From Perilla frutescens (lineage: Eukaryota > Streptophyta > Magnoliopsida > Lamiales > Lamiaceae), in contig BRKX01000011.1 of NCBI GenBank assembly GCA_026008535.1, forward strand, positions 20,716,001-20,780,000: 64,000 nt of DNA. The letters are read 5' to 3'. Positions 1-10,991 of this stretch are shown piece by piece. A model generated the notes under the pieces. That model was not told where the DNA came from, made no database searches, and worked only from the letters and a program-made list of their open reading frames with translations. Every line of letters starts with the position of its first letter. Positions within the stretch are counted from its first letter, which is position 1. Both the position numbers and the translations under genes were made by a program.

Positions 1-131
1 ATGCATGAATAAATTACCTCTTTTTTTTTCATAGAACTCTGATACTTATGTATGAATAAATTGATACCATACAACTCAAAATTTCATACCAGTGTCCTAC
101 TTATACATAAATAAACTCAAACCACAGAGTT

Positions 132-345
132 TCAACAACTTTCAACCACCAACACAGAGAAAATCACCAGATCAGAGTCACACAAGCAGAAACCAAGAAA
201 AAATATACAGGCAAGACCCGAGACTTTCGGTGAACCATCCACTGCCCCTGCTATCCAGACGAACTGGACCGTAAGCAAGGGGACAGTTCGAGCACTTGGC
301 TCACAGGTATTGAATGCCAAGGTTCATAAGAAGGTGGGCCAAAAA
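132..345. other. GC-richer island, possible exon of the leftward gene, strand unresolved
   Basis: This is the only balanced-composition segment in the first kilobase and it looks exonic. On the plus strand an uninterrupted frame runs from about 154 to 430, with a centre reading TNWTVSKGTVRALGSQ. On the minus strand a 62-codon ORF covers 132-320. Neither protein is recognised. Because the promoter at about 1180 points left, a minus-strand 5' UTR or coding exon is the more likely reading. Transcript data are needed to decide strand and frame. Confidence 0.25.
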
Positions 346-952
346 AAACTCACAGAGATCACAGAAAAACAGAAAATGGTACATATACTTCACACACACA
401 CACACAATACTTATACATGTATAAAATCATAGATTAAATGTGTAAAACATAATACTAAACAAAAAAAACAACAAATCCAGGCATCTTCCAGAGATAACAA
501 GCCGCAAATCACAGTAGTAACCTTCATACAATTTCTTTGACATAATAAGACAATCGTATCCATAAACATCAAGCAATTTTTTACAACAAAACTCACACAT
601 AAAATATAAGCAAGTAAAACTCTAAGCAAAATACCCTAGAAAATAAACAATACAATCTGTAATCGCACCGGATTAACGAAGAAGCTGCAAAACAGGATCG
701 GATGGATGATAACTTCTATTTGATTGAAACTGCGAATACAAAAAAAACATAAAAATACTCAATAATTAAAGAACACATAATATATATAAATTAACACCAA
801 ACCAAAAACATACATATTGACAAATCTCATCTCTGATGTCACCAGATTGAAGATGAAATCGGAAAAATCGGATATTAACTACTCTTCGACAGAAACAGTG
901 GCGGAATCTCCAACAAGTCTTCGGCGAAGTACCGATCTCCCTATTCTCGCGC

Positions 953-1121
953 GATTCTTAGATCTAGGGTTTTGGAAAAAGAAGAAAATTGATCTGAAAT
1001 CTCCGCCGCTATGCACAAACTATGGTTACTAACCAAAAATCTTCATCGATTCTTAGATCTAAGGTTTTGGAAAAGAAAGGAAATTGCTTTCAAATCGCCG
1101 CCGCTATGCAGAAACTAGGGT
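953..1121. repeat. Tandem duplication of about 95 bp inside the 5' UTR
   Basis: The block starting GATTCTTAGATCTA at 953 recurs at 1048 with about 85% identity by eye, through the CCGCCGCTATGCA segment. Only the left copy keeps a perfect AAACCCTAG telo-box on the minus strand; the right copy reads AAACCTTAG. The duplication doubles the leader of the leftward gene. Confidence 0.7.
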
Positions 1122-1180
1122 AGAAGAGAAAGCAGAATGAAAATACAAATATGAAACGGTTTTTTTTTTATATATATGAC
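953..1180 (-). promoter_or_regulatory. Core promoter and 5' UTR start of a leftward gene running off the window
   Basis: Read on the minus strand, a TATA box (TATATATAAA, plus-strand 1168-1177) is followed about 30 bases on by pyrimidine-rich leader sequence. The leader carries the telo-box AAACCCTAG, typical of plant 5' UTRs of growth and translation genes. Splice-like signals follow further left (a TTTTGCAG acceptor near 690-700), so the leader probably contains an intron. The coding part is not resolved and probably lies left of base 1. Promoter features are seen directly; the existence of a functional gene is inferred. Confidence 0.5.
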
Positions 1181-1189
1181 GGGTCGGAT

Positions 1190-2150
1190 AAAACCCGAAT
1201 TCGACCTGTCTTACATAATGTTATTTACATCTAGCTGCACACAAGTTTTTGCGATATTATATAATTACAATTCACACACTGTACGAGGAATATTGTGAGA
1301 CCATTTTGTACAGCATATTTGTTTAATAAGTTAGTACTATTTCACGGGCTTGAAACGTGCATGCCGAATAATTGGTGGGCCGATGCGTTAAAAAGATATT
1401 TCAAACCGATTCACAATGATTGCGTTGAGTTGGCCCGCTCACACCCAGAACAAGCCCGACAGCCCAATCGATGGATGCTTCACCCACTACCATCTTATCA
1501 TATAAAATACTAAATTAATGTTAATTATCAAATAAATCAATACATTTCCAACATTTTATAAATTAGACAACATATTTAAACTTAGTCAATTATAACATTA
1601 TATGTTAATTTAAATTAAATTTAATATCCCTAATTTTTTCGATCAATTAAGTATGGTGTGTCTGGTCTATAGATAAGCTACATTGACAAGCACTTCAACA
1701 CACATGTGTAACAAGCGATGTCGATTTTATTATTTTTTCGATATCTTCTCTCTTTTAGAAACAAAAAATATATAAAAAATAATTTTCTCAACAAAAAATA
1801 GGAGAAAATAACAAAAATGACGCCGTTTATTACACATATATGTTGATGTGGCTGCCAACGTGATTAATAGAACGAACACATCATACTTAACTGACTGGAA
1901 AAATTTGGGATGTTTAATCTCATTTAATTGAAAATATGAAGTTATAATTGACTAGGTTTAAATGTAGTGTCTAGTTTACAAAAAGGTGAAAACGTAATGA
2001 TTTATTTGACAATTAACCTTATAAAATATTTAATTCTTGATATATATTTTGTAAGTTATCTTTTCTATTAAATTAGGTTCCAAGTATTTAATTTTGATGC
2101 ACTTTCCATAATTTATCTTTCTATTAAATTAGGTTACAGGGATAGAACGG
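1190..2150. other. AT-rich intergenic DNA, nothing identified
   Basis: Both strands are full of stops and the composition is strongly A+T biased. A short GC-richer patch at 1290-1500 has a 72-codon ORF without recognisable similarity. I see no gene. Confidence 0.4.
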
Positions 2151-2151
2151 T

Positions 2152-3030
2152 AAGGGCGTGTTTGGTTTGCCGGATTGAGTGTGATTAGGCTTGATTCATT
2201 ATTTTATCTAACCTAAATAATTGTTTGATTCGATTATTTGAAGTTCGGAATTGATGATGGGCCTGTGCTCATATCATTCTTTTGGGGCTCGTTTGTCAGA
2301 CAATATGATATAAAGTTGAATATGTTTGACATGAAATGTGTTTTACTATATAACTATATAAGATATCAATATCATGTTTATTTTGATGTATTAATAATAT
2401 AGTGTTTTCTTAGATGTATTAGATTTTATATAAAAAATCAATTCCTAAAATATCCTTTAATTAGTTACCATATATTGGGTGAATATTCTATAATGATATT
2501 TTTAATTAATATCTGCAAGGTTATTTTAGTCTGTAATTTTTAATAATCATGTATGTTATTATATATCTCACCCGTAGGGTGTGATATGTTATACCATATT
2601 AATGGTTATTACATGTCGAACCCTTGCATAATCATGAACTTTGATATTGCTAGCAAACATAGTATTATGATGTCTTAAGTATCTATTACACTCTTACCCT
2701 ACCTAGCAAACAAGTCATTGTTTGCTAAGTTATCACCCCAGTATTGGGGTGATTATTTTAAGTTTTAACAGATCTTAATTAAATATAAAATTAGTCAGAT
2801 ATCCTCATTCCAATATTTAAATTAATATAATTCTTATATGAAGGGCAATTTAGCTATTCTCCTACATTTTATTTATAATCTCAAATCAAAACAGAATATT
2901 GACGATTTATCCTACATTATTAAAATTGCAATCAAACAATCCAAACACATAATTATTTTTATCTAAATATTGCAATCCTATTATATTCCATCAATCTTAT
3001 TTATTTCATCCACGAAACCAAAAAACTGTT
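2152..3030. mobile_element. Possible MITE-like element with degenerate terminal inverted repeats
   Basis: The left end reads GGGCGTGTTTGGTTTGCCGG. This GTGTTTGGTT signature is common at plant hAT/PIF-type MITE ends. Near 2935-3030 the approximate reverse complement is seen (ATCAAACAAT, ACGAAACCAAA). The interior is non-coding and AT-rich. The target duplication was not resolved and the ends are diverged, so this call is tentative. Confidence 0.3.
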
Positions 3031-3129
3031 AAGAATATTATTGAATTGAGTTCATCCAAAAAGTAATAATAATAATTTTAGTACCAAAAGTATGCACATT
3101 GGGCAAATATCCTAATGAAATTAAATGTG

Positions 3130-3690
3130 AGCATTGAGGGGAATAAGAATTTTTTAGCAGCTTTGGAGGCCGCTACACAATCGCTTGGTGTTCAGATTGG
3201 GAAGAGAAGATGATTTCCGCCAGGAGAAGGGGTATATAGACTTGATGTTGATGCTGTTGTGGATGATTACTTACAGAAATTTGGAGTTGGACAGGGTGGT
3301 CTTCGAGTAGTTTTGGTTAAAAAAAAAAGTTGCCCACTATTGGTGCTGGATGTGGTGTTGTATGGTGATAGATTATGCTTGCAGGAAGGTTTGGTGCCTA
3401 TGATTGTTTATTTTGATTCTCTGTTGGGTGTGAGGTTTTTCACTGCTACGCTGGGGAATCGTACTTGGAAACGGAGCGGCCACTACTACCGGAGGCTGTC
3501 AAAAATGGCCACGTGCTTAATTTTTGCCATATATGTATAGAGAATGAATGTTATTGCTCATAATGTAGCAAAATTTGATACTGGGTCACGGTGTTATGGG
3601 TTACTAATTTGAAATGATGTATATCCTCTCGGATTGAGAGAGTTAGTTTGAGATAATTAATATAATTAAGTTTGGTTTCAAAAAAAGAAA
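3130..3690 (+). pseudogene. LINE 3' remnant: RNase H-like (RVT_3) domain, dead
   Basis: Frame pieces recall the plant non-LTR retrotransposon RNase H-like domain: ALEAATQSLGVQIGKR, then FPPGEGVYRLDVDAVVDDY, then a YFDSLLGV piece where the family has ESDSL, then MNVIAHNVAKF and YPLGLRELV. A TGA interrupts the first part and at least two frameshifts separate the blocks. The fragment ends with TTGGTTTC followed by a short A-rich tail at about 3678-3690, as expected for the 3' end of a LINE. The reverse transcriptase part is missing, consistent with 5' truncation on insertion. A domesticated RVT_3 gene is unlikely given the breaks. Confidence 0.6.
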
Positions 3691-3815
3691 AGTTCAAAAG
3701 ATATATATAACTTCCATGTTACTGACCGATTATTTAATCAATCTTTTCATAGTTAGGTAAAACAATTTTTTTTGAAAATGCAAAACGAATAATCTAAAAA
3801 AAAATTGAAGATAAA

Positions 3816-3900
3816 CATGAGTTTTCTTGATCAAGAATTTGAAAGATAGTTTATAACATGAGTTTTCTTGATCAAGAATTTGAAATATAGTTTATCTATC
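3816..3900. repeat. About 41-bp tandem duplication
   Basis: ACATGAGTTTTCTTGATCAA and the following bases occur twice back to back (about 3816 and 3857), with one or two differences. The copies abut a foldback MITE. Confidence 0.6.
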
Positions 3901-3943
3901 AATTCAAAACATGAAAATGAAAACTCCTAATTCAGAACTTGAA

Positions 3944-4138
3944 ATATGAAAACTATCAATCTAGAACGCCCAAGATTATATATTTTATTCATTTTATTTT
4001 CTAATTATTTTTATAATATTTTTCAACAAAAAAAAATCATTTGTCAACCATCTATTAAATTTAATATAGAATTTATTCAAAATGATTTAAAAAAATCAAA
4101 ATATATGATTTTTAGTAACTATATTGATAATTTTCATT
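3944..4138. mobile_element. Small foldback MITE, copy 1
   Basis: The left arm begins ATGAAAACTATCAATCTAG. The right arm, near 4100-4138, ends ATATTGATAATTTTCAT and is its approximate inverse. The same arms and spacing recur at 40142-40321, which supports a dispersed short inverted-repeat element. It carries no coding capacity and its superfamily is not assigned. Confidence 0.45.
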
Positions 4139-4253
4139 TCTCAAATTTAAAATCTATCGAATATAATAAAATAAAGTTCCCTCCAAAATATTTCCCTCTC
4201 AAAAGTATCACATTATCAATAATTATTATATTTTTTTTTTCATTTTTAAGTCC

Positions 4254-4254
4254 C

Positions 4255-4305
<51 letters not shown>
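4254..4305. repeat. Compound microsatellite (TC)n(AC)n
   Basis: About 13 TC units are followed directly by about 12 AC units. Small open frames crossing it are artefacts of the repeat. Confidence 0.95.
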
Positions 4306-4987
4306 CTCATATTTTTAATTATAAAATTCATTTATATTAATTCTATAGCATTTTTCGTTAAGTACATGTCATTCAAATTTATGTGTACAAATAAATAAAT
4401 ATGTGAATTTTTGCATTTTAAGAAGTAATGGATAATGTTTGGTAGATTTTATTTAGTAAAATAATTATGAACATATATTAAATAATTAAATAAAATAATC
4501 AAATAAATTATTTGGTAAAACATTGTAATCTGTAGCATGCTCTGTATATTTTATACGTAGATATAACATTTATAATAATTTTTATTATAATAAAAAGAAA
4601 ATAGTTAATAATTTAACATTCTAATTAAATGTACAGTAAAACCTCTATATAAAAATACTTTATATAAGAATAACCTCCTTATTGTAATAAAAATTATTGG
4701 TTCCAACTCGAGACCAGTTATAATTTATAAATAATAATAACCTCTACATTGTAATATTCTGATGTTTTTTAGGAACTTTCTTAAGAAATTTACCTCCATA
4801 TAGTCATAAAAAGACATTAAATTTCAAATATATTTAAATATCTATATAAAATATATAGAATTATTAACTACATATGTTACATTAAACTTAAGATTGTATG
4901 AAATACTTATCTAAAGTTTCTTGTGACAATGCTTTAGTTTTTTAGGTTAATACCATATCATTTAACTTGCACGTTCGAAGTAACTAA

Positions 4988-5203
4988 TCAACACAACCAC
5001 CTTTTTATTGAATCCAAAACATTTCCAACTTGTCCAACATGTTTGAAGCTTCTTGATGTGAGATTTTTTTCTATTTCTACATTATCATTCTCTGGATTAT
5101 CACCTTGCACTTGTTGCCTGATTTCTATAATGATGTCTTCTTCTGTTAAAGCATACACTACTTGCTGCTCATTTGGATGATCGAGGAAAACATCCATATC
5201 CAT
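4988..5203 (-). pseudogene. Remnant of pogo/Tigger-type transposase C-terminus
   Basis: A 71-codon minus-strand frame reads MDMDVFLDHPNEQQ, then YALTEEDIIIEIRQQ, then an acidic segment and SIKRWLC. The TEEDII motif followed by an acidic stretch resembles C-terminal tails of plant CENP-B/DDE-superfamily (pogo, Tigger) transposases. The location inside an element with pogo-type ends supports this. The DNA-binding and DDE catalytic regions are absent. Part of the frame is tandemly duplicated to the right. Confidence 0.45.
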
Positions 5204-5390
5204 TTGGTTATCATTATGAAGTTCTTTTATCTAATTTCTCAAATCTACAATTGTTGCCTGATTTCTATAATGATGTCTTCTTCGGTTAAAGCATACACTA
5301 GTTGCTGCTCATTTGGACGATCGAGAAAAACATCCATATCCATTTGGTTATCATTATGAAGTTCTTTTATCTAATTTCTCAAATCTACAA
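5111..5390. repeat. 140-bp tandem duplication within the pogo-like element
   Basis: TTGTTGCCTGATTTCTATAA begins at 5111 and again at 5251. The copies stay nearly identical for 140 bp with only a few base differences, so the duplication is recent compared with the decay of the element. It lies over the transposase remnant. Confidence 0.9.
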
Positions 5391-5754
5391 CTATGCTTTG
5401 ATCCTCCTCATCTAATTTTTTCGTAACTTCTAAGTCATTGGCACCATCAGTTCGTACATTTTTTTTTCATTTCCTAGATATGTATGTATGTGCATTAGCA
5501 CACAAATAAATCTTATATACCTTTTAAATTCATGTTGTTAAAATATGAAGGAACATTTTCAAGTGTTGCATAATATATATTATTTTTTAAAATAATTTTT
5601 ATATGTAAACTCTATATAAGAATAACATCTCTATAATAATATTTTTCTCTGGTCCCAATAATATTACTGTATAGAGGTTTTACTGTATAACTAAATCAAA
5701 TAGAGATTGATATTTATAAATTTTACAAATGCTACTACAAACGTTGAAATGCTA

Positions 5755-7457
5755 TGACGCGCGGTCATTTCACGCTCAAAAATAATTTATAACTCCTGTG
5801 CCCACAGCGAGCGTAGCCAGCTAATGAGTACGGGTCGATCCCACAGAGAGCTGTTGTGATTCCACCTTCAAGTAACCAATCATAAAAAGGGGGTTTGGTT
5901 TTGTTGTCACTACTGAAAATTAAATCTGCAAAAGAAAGTAAAGAAGATATCAAATAACAACGCTTATGGCATTTGAACTTGAAATTGGTTTAAATATATA
6001 TCAACTCGATCACGGGCACACCGATTTTCATACATGATAAATCACCTAGTTATGGAGACCGGATTCCTCTCTGCGTCTTCTCATTCATCCTTTCATTATA
6101 GGCTTAAAAGCGATTCCTCGTCAAATAAATCCCTAATCAGTCACCTACCCCCCGGTTCCCCAAAGAGATATAAGTGAACAGACAGCAGTGTGCACTAGAC
6201 GAACTCAGATCTGTTGTGTTTACCGATTCCTCGTGTGCCCACAACAACCCATTTATTCCCTTATTACTATATGAACCAACACACAGTCACGATTCACCAA
6301 TTCAATTAATAGTGGTGTGCCCTCTTTATCTAACGAGTGATCAGCCGCATTGGACATTTCAGACATACACTCACGTGGAACAAGGCATAAGAATCAACAG
6401 AAACTTATCATGCATTACTATGCCCATTTTGGCCTCACGAGTCCATATTTATATTCAAACCATTTTCGTTGTTCAAATACCAGAATAAAGTGTCTAGCCA
6501 AGCATGCTAGACATAATTAAAATAGCAGAAATGAAAGACATAAATATAAAGAAAACTTACTGAATTAATTCGCAAAAATACTCAACATAAATGTTGAGTT
6601 TAAAAGCATAATCCTAAATTCCAAAGACTTAAGGCCGATGGATTATTTTTGGCTGCCTAAGCAGCGTACGAAAAAGTAAATATAGAAAAATAGAAATTGT
6701 AGCAGTGTTTCTGACTATCCAAAGCTTGTGCTTCCAGAAAATAAAGTAGCTTAAATAGTTACATTTCCGAATTAGAGTTCCCCCAATAAACTGGGGACTG
6801 GATTTCCGGAACTGGTGTGCGCCTCTAAGAGTCCAGTTTATCACCAACTCTTCTTCGGATAATGCAGCTATCCTTCTCGTCTCTCTCCTCCAACTAAATT
6901 CTGGATTTTTTGTGCATGCCCCATTCCAGCCTGTTGTTGAGTCTGCACGAGCAAAGTGGGCACGATATCATCTGTGGTCAGCTCCATCCATATCTGATAT
7001 GCCCATTCTATCTCCCGAATGTAGGATTGTAGAGCCCCGTAAATTTTAAAGCATTTTACTAGTTTTAACTGATTCTGAAATATTATATTATCGAATCCTA
7101 TAAGTCGCACCAAATAATTTAAGTTATATTTTATGTATATTTTATTTTAGGCCAATGTCATAATAATTAATTTATTTTTCTAAGCCCAATTTGTAAGCCC
7201 TTTAGTTGAGCCCATTACACCTAACCCTAAACCTAATTTCCTTATCCGATGGATGCTGAAGAAGTTCCCTGTGCCTCTGAATGAATATTTAGCTTTGATT
7301 TTGCTTGAATAACCGGGCATAAAATGCCCCTTTCACCAGACTCGACCTCCGCAATGCCCCATGCCTCATCCTGGTTCTTTTTGACTCAAAACACACTAAA
7401 AATGACATTTATAACGAACAAAATGCCCATAAAAATACGAAATAAATGGAATTATCA
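5755..7457 (-). repeat. Athila 3' LTR (1703 bp) with a small nested insertion
   Basis: On the plus strand it starts TGACGCGCGGTCA and ends AATTATCA. Compared with the right LTR it carries about 215-220 extra bases at about 7030-7247, beginning TGTAGAGCCCCGTAAATT, and lacks about 75 bases near 6820. The difference in length between the LTRs is explained by these two events. Confidence 0.93.
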
Positions 7458-8690
7458 CACCCACACACTTTAGACATGATTGTCCTCAAGCATGGGATGC
7501 AATGCGTCCAGAAAAATAAAAGAAAAAGAAAGGCAAAAAGAAACAGACTCAAAACAAAGCATGCAAACTGTTAATCAGTGTGGGCACATCATAATCAATA
7601 TTCCAACAAAACTGCAAAGTGTCAGCATACCAAAAATAGGTCAAAATGAGTTTAGCTTAGTAATCCTCACAAACTCTCTTCACTCAGTGTTTAGGCTCAG
7701 TGTATATACTCAAATCAATGCAATTCTGTACTCAGTCGTCCCATAAGCTTGCTAAATTTCTACTATCAATATCCAGAAATCATAGATTCACAAGTATCAA
7801 TATGGCTTTTTAGGCTACAATGAGCATTTCATGTAGGTGGGGCTTTATTTCTGTACAGGCCCCCCATTTTTTCTAAGTCAACTACCCTGCTGTGCCCCGT
7901 TCAGACAACAAATATTTCTTTACTCTGGGCATTCTGAACACTTAAGACTAGGGGAGTTTATTTCTCTTTTTTTTTCTTTTTCTTTTTCTTTTATCATTTT
8001 TTATTTTTCTTTTATTTATTCCCCTATCTTTTATGACCTTTTCACAAATATCCCCCAACAATTCTGCCTTCCTCATTTTTTTCCTTTTCAGGCTCTTGTG
8101 ATGCCCTGGCTATATATTTTACAATCCCAAACAAAAAATCTGCCAGGGCATTTCATAGGCTCAAGGGGCTGTAAAGGCTGTGTCATTGGTGGGTAAATTT
8201 TTATCTCAGTAGCTTAGCAAAAGGTGGCCTATATCATCTACTTATGCATCACAGTTTTCAGGTTTCAAACAGAACAATGGCAAGTTCTAGAATTCGTAAG
8301 CACATAATTTTTTACACATGAAGTAAAGAAAGCTGTGAAATGGGCATACATCATTTGGGCTCAAGTCTCACAAGGCATGCTAAACTCGTTCGTCATCCCT
8401 ATCTTATGAGGACATGCTGATTTTTATATGAAGTAGTTCATGTTGAAAAATATCAAAAGCAATGACCACATAGACTTCACAGATTAGCATGCTTGACTCA
8501 ACTAACCACCTACACACTTTGCATTTTGCAAAGTGTTAAAAAAATAGATTCAACAAAAACAACAAAAGACACAAACTGGAATGCCCTCACCCACACACTT
8601 TGCACTAAGTAAAGTGGGTGAATAGGGGCAACACACAAACAACAAGAAACAAAAAAAAACAAAAACTACTCTAAGGAAAGAGAGAACCAG
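7458..8690 (-). other. Athila 3' untranslated region with repeated polypurine tracts
   Basis: On the minus strand the 14-mer AAAGTGTGTGGGTG lies directly before the 3' LTR (7458-7471), where the plus-strand priming polypurine tract should be. An identical 14-mer occurs at 8588-8601 and a 13/14 match at 8507-8520. The rest is non-coding, including a T-rich stretch at 7960-8070 (plus strand). No gene is seen. Confidence 0.65.
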
Positions 8691-10663
8691 GAATCGGTCG
8701 GACAAGGGCGTTGGGTAAGAAAACCCAACGTGCTTAAAGTAGGCCTTCAGGGCTGTCTCAATGCGGTCTAGCTTCTCATCTATATGGGACTAGGCATTCT
8801 CCAACACTTCTAACTTTTTCATTATCACAGCAACTGGGTGCTCCCCTTGCTGTGCCCTCCATGCTGGTGGCTTCCTAGATGTACCTGCAATCATTAAAAG
8901 GCTCAAGGGGTCTGTCCTCGGCACAAAGAAAATAAGCTTTCCTTCTTCATCACCCACCACATCCTGCATTCTTTTTAGACAAGCAATATCAAAGAATTCA
9001 AGGGATAGGGGGTTAAATCAGTGATGCTCAAATCCAGCAACCTAGATTTAACAGCAATTTAGGTGATCAATTGGGCACAAGAGATTCTATGCTTAGGGTG
9101 TGTTTTTATATCCCTGAAGTGCGCAATGGCCACAAAGCCAAAATTGATTTAAATTTTCTTAACCATGCACTAGAGAATAAAAAGCCCTTGATTAGTGATA
9201 AAATTTGAGCTATCATTTCACCCAAAGAAACTATAGGCGATCATCCTTTAACAGAATCTCAAGGCTTCGTTATTCAAACAATAGCCTTTTGTGGCTCCAC
9301 TGTAATAAGTGGAGCCATCCCCAATTTCAGCCCATTTTACCTCGACTCCCTCAGCAGAGTCGAGCATAATAGTTACTGTATCCGTATACATCTCATCCTG
9401 GAGATCTATATACGACACAATGCCAAGCAACATATTTAATTCATCGGCAGACATAGAAAAACTTTTTCCCAAAATTTTTAAACTCATTATCCTAGTAGGC
9501 GTAGCAGGCTTATTCACAGTTTTGATTTTCAAATTTTGAATAAACTCTCGTGAGAGAGTAGAGAAGATTACACACTCCATATCAAGAAAGAATTCCCAAC
9601 CAATAACAGCGAAAAGATCCCTTACCTCCTGCTCTATATTCAGAGCGATGAGAGACTCACAGTGGACTCCTTTTGAGTTTATAATGCCTCGGACCGGTGG
9701 TGGACCGCTTCTAAATCTTCCTGGAGTGGGGCTCCCCACTCCTCTGCTTCTCTTTGGTTCGGGTTTTGGTGCCTCCCAAGTCTTCCTCTTTCATGAAGAG
9801 GGCTCTCCAGCAAGCTTCTCCCCTGCCTTCATGACCATCGCCTTACCGACCCTCTGCTCGGACGGCGAGTCTTCCGAGGGCTCATCAACGAGCATGTGAG
9901 ATTGAGATCGCTCATTTTGCTCTTGCTCCTCCTCCTCTTGTTTAGAGTCCTCATCATCGGTCTTCTCACGCTGAGACTCTTCAGGCTGCTCAGACTGCTC
10001 TCGAATGGGCTCTCCAACCTTTTCCTTGCCCTTAACCTTCCCCAGAGCCCTTTTCTTTATCTCCACAGGTGGTTCCTCCTCTTTCTGAGAATCCATCTCG
10101 TCCAATTCATCCACAAAATCATCTAAACCTTCATCTTCTTCCTCTTCCATACCCTCATCTTCCTCGACAGCCCTAGCCGGTTTCTTTCCTTTCTTCATAG
10201 TAACCTTCACCACTTGCTCCACAATGGGCTCAGCAACCGGTTTCTCCTCCTGTATGGCCACGGTCGTGGCTTTCTTTTTTGGTTGTTCCTCTTGTGACGA
10301 CATTGAGGAGCTCGTCTTTTCTATCTCCACTGCAGGCTCCTTCTCAGGCACAATTTTTTCAGCAACCTTGCTGGTTGCTCCGGTGACAGCTCCGATGGTG
10401 GCTCCAACCTTAGGTTTCATAACCTTCTTTTTTGCAGTTTTTGGTTGTGCGGGCTCTTCGACCACTGCAGGAGCTTCGAACTCTAGCTTGCCCTTCGCCT
10501 TTGGAGCAGCTTTCTTGCCTCTGGTGTTCACCATTTTTGAAGCTTGAGAGGTGGTGGAAAGGTTTCTGCTTGAAGGATTTTTCGAAGAGGGCTTGGATGT
10601 TTCAGAAAAATTCGAAGAGAGTGAAAGTGATTGTTTTAATTTTGTGGGGTTTGTTTTAAGCAT
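8690..10663 (-). pseudogene. Athila env-like / plant transposon protein ORF, decayed
   Basis: The likely start is MVNTRGKKAAPKAKG (ATG at 10534); an open extension reaches 10663. Residues after the start are rich in K, E and S, with a long acidic stretch (EEDEGMEEEEDEGLDDF) and predicted disorder. After one stop at 9791 the same frame continues with the conserved domain GRFRSGPPPVRGIIN, FAVIGWEFFLDME and FSMSADELNMLLGI down to 9248. Decayed but recognisable sequence continues to about 8690 (KLIFFVPRTDPLSLLM, PPAWRAQQGE, HIDEKLDRIETALK). The layout matches the ORF downstream of pol in Athila elements, often called env-like. I see no convincing signal peptide or transmembrane segment, so an envelope function is not supported here. 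Confidence 0.72.
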
Positions 10664-10971
10664 AGTGTTACTATAGCTTGATGTGACCGTGACCTTTCAA
10701 ATTCTTAGGATTTTATGCGATCGGTATGCCCACAGTAACGGATAAGCACTATCCTTGAAAAATCGGACTTCATCTTTATATCTTCAGAGTGTCCTACTTC
10801 AGAGTCCCTAATTTTTCGGGATTTAACTCTATCTCTTGCTTCTCTCTCTTTATCCTAACCTGCATATCACATACTTATCCAAAAACAAGCGTAAAATTGC
10901 CCGTAAACTAATTTAATTAACTGGAGACTTTATTTCATTAAAATAAAACTGATAAAAACAAATAAAACCTA

Positions 10972-10989
10972 GGTTGCCTCCCAGTAGCG
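10972..10989 (-). other. Conserved non-coding block after pol, Athila copy
   Basis: Immediately left of the pol end the minus strand reads CGCTACTGGGAGGCAACC, preceded by GACATTAAATAGGG. A closely similar block (GCGCTAGTTGGGAGGCAACC) follows the coding part of the second Athila-like element at 62946-62965. Conservation between two diverged elements suggests a cis-acting RNA or DNA role. Its function is unknown to me. Confidence 0.55.
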
Positions 10990-10991
10990 CC

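Larger units (their letters stand above)
4634..5685. mobile_element. Pogo-like (Emigrant/Lemi1-type) Tc1/mariner element, 1052 bp
   Basis: The element starts CAGTAAAACCTCTATA and ends with the exact reverse complement, TATAGAGGTTTTACTG. It is flanked on each side by TA (4632-4633 and 5686-5687), the target duplication of Tc1/mariner elements. The 16-bp perfect end matches the terminal sequence I recall for Arabidopsis Emigrant and pogo-like Lemi1 elements. Weaker inverted similarity continues inward (TATATAAGAATAAC-type motifs on both sides). The interior holds a transposase remnant and a tandem duplication, so it is a decayed, non-autonomous copy. Confidence 0.8.

Noticed and set aside
411..629. 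72-codon minus-strand ORF
   Set aside because: Cys/Leu/Phe-rich peptide in T-rich intron-like sequence, with no start context or homology.
4134..4331. Minus-strand ORF with VCVCVC and RERERE runs
   Set aside because: Translation of the TC/AC microsatellite.
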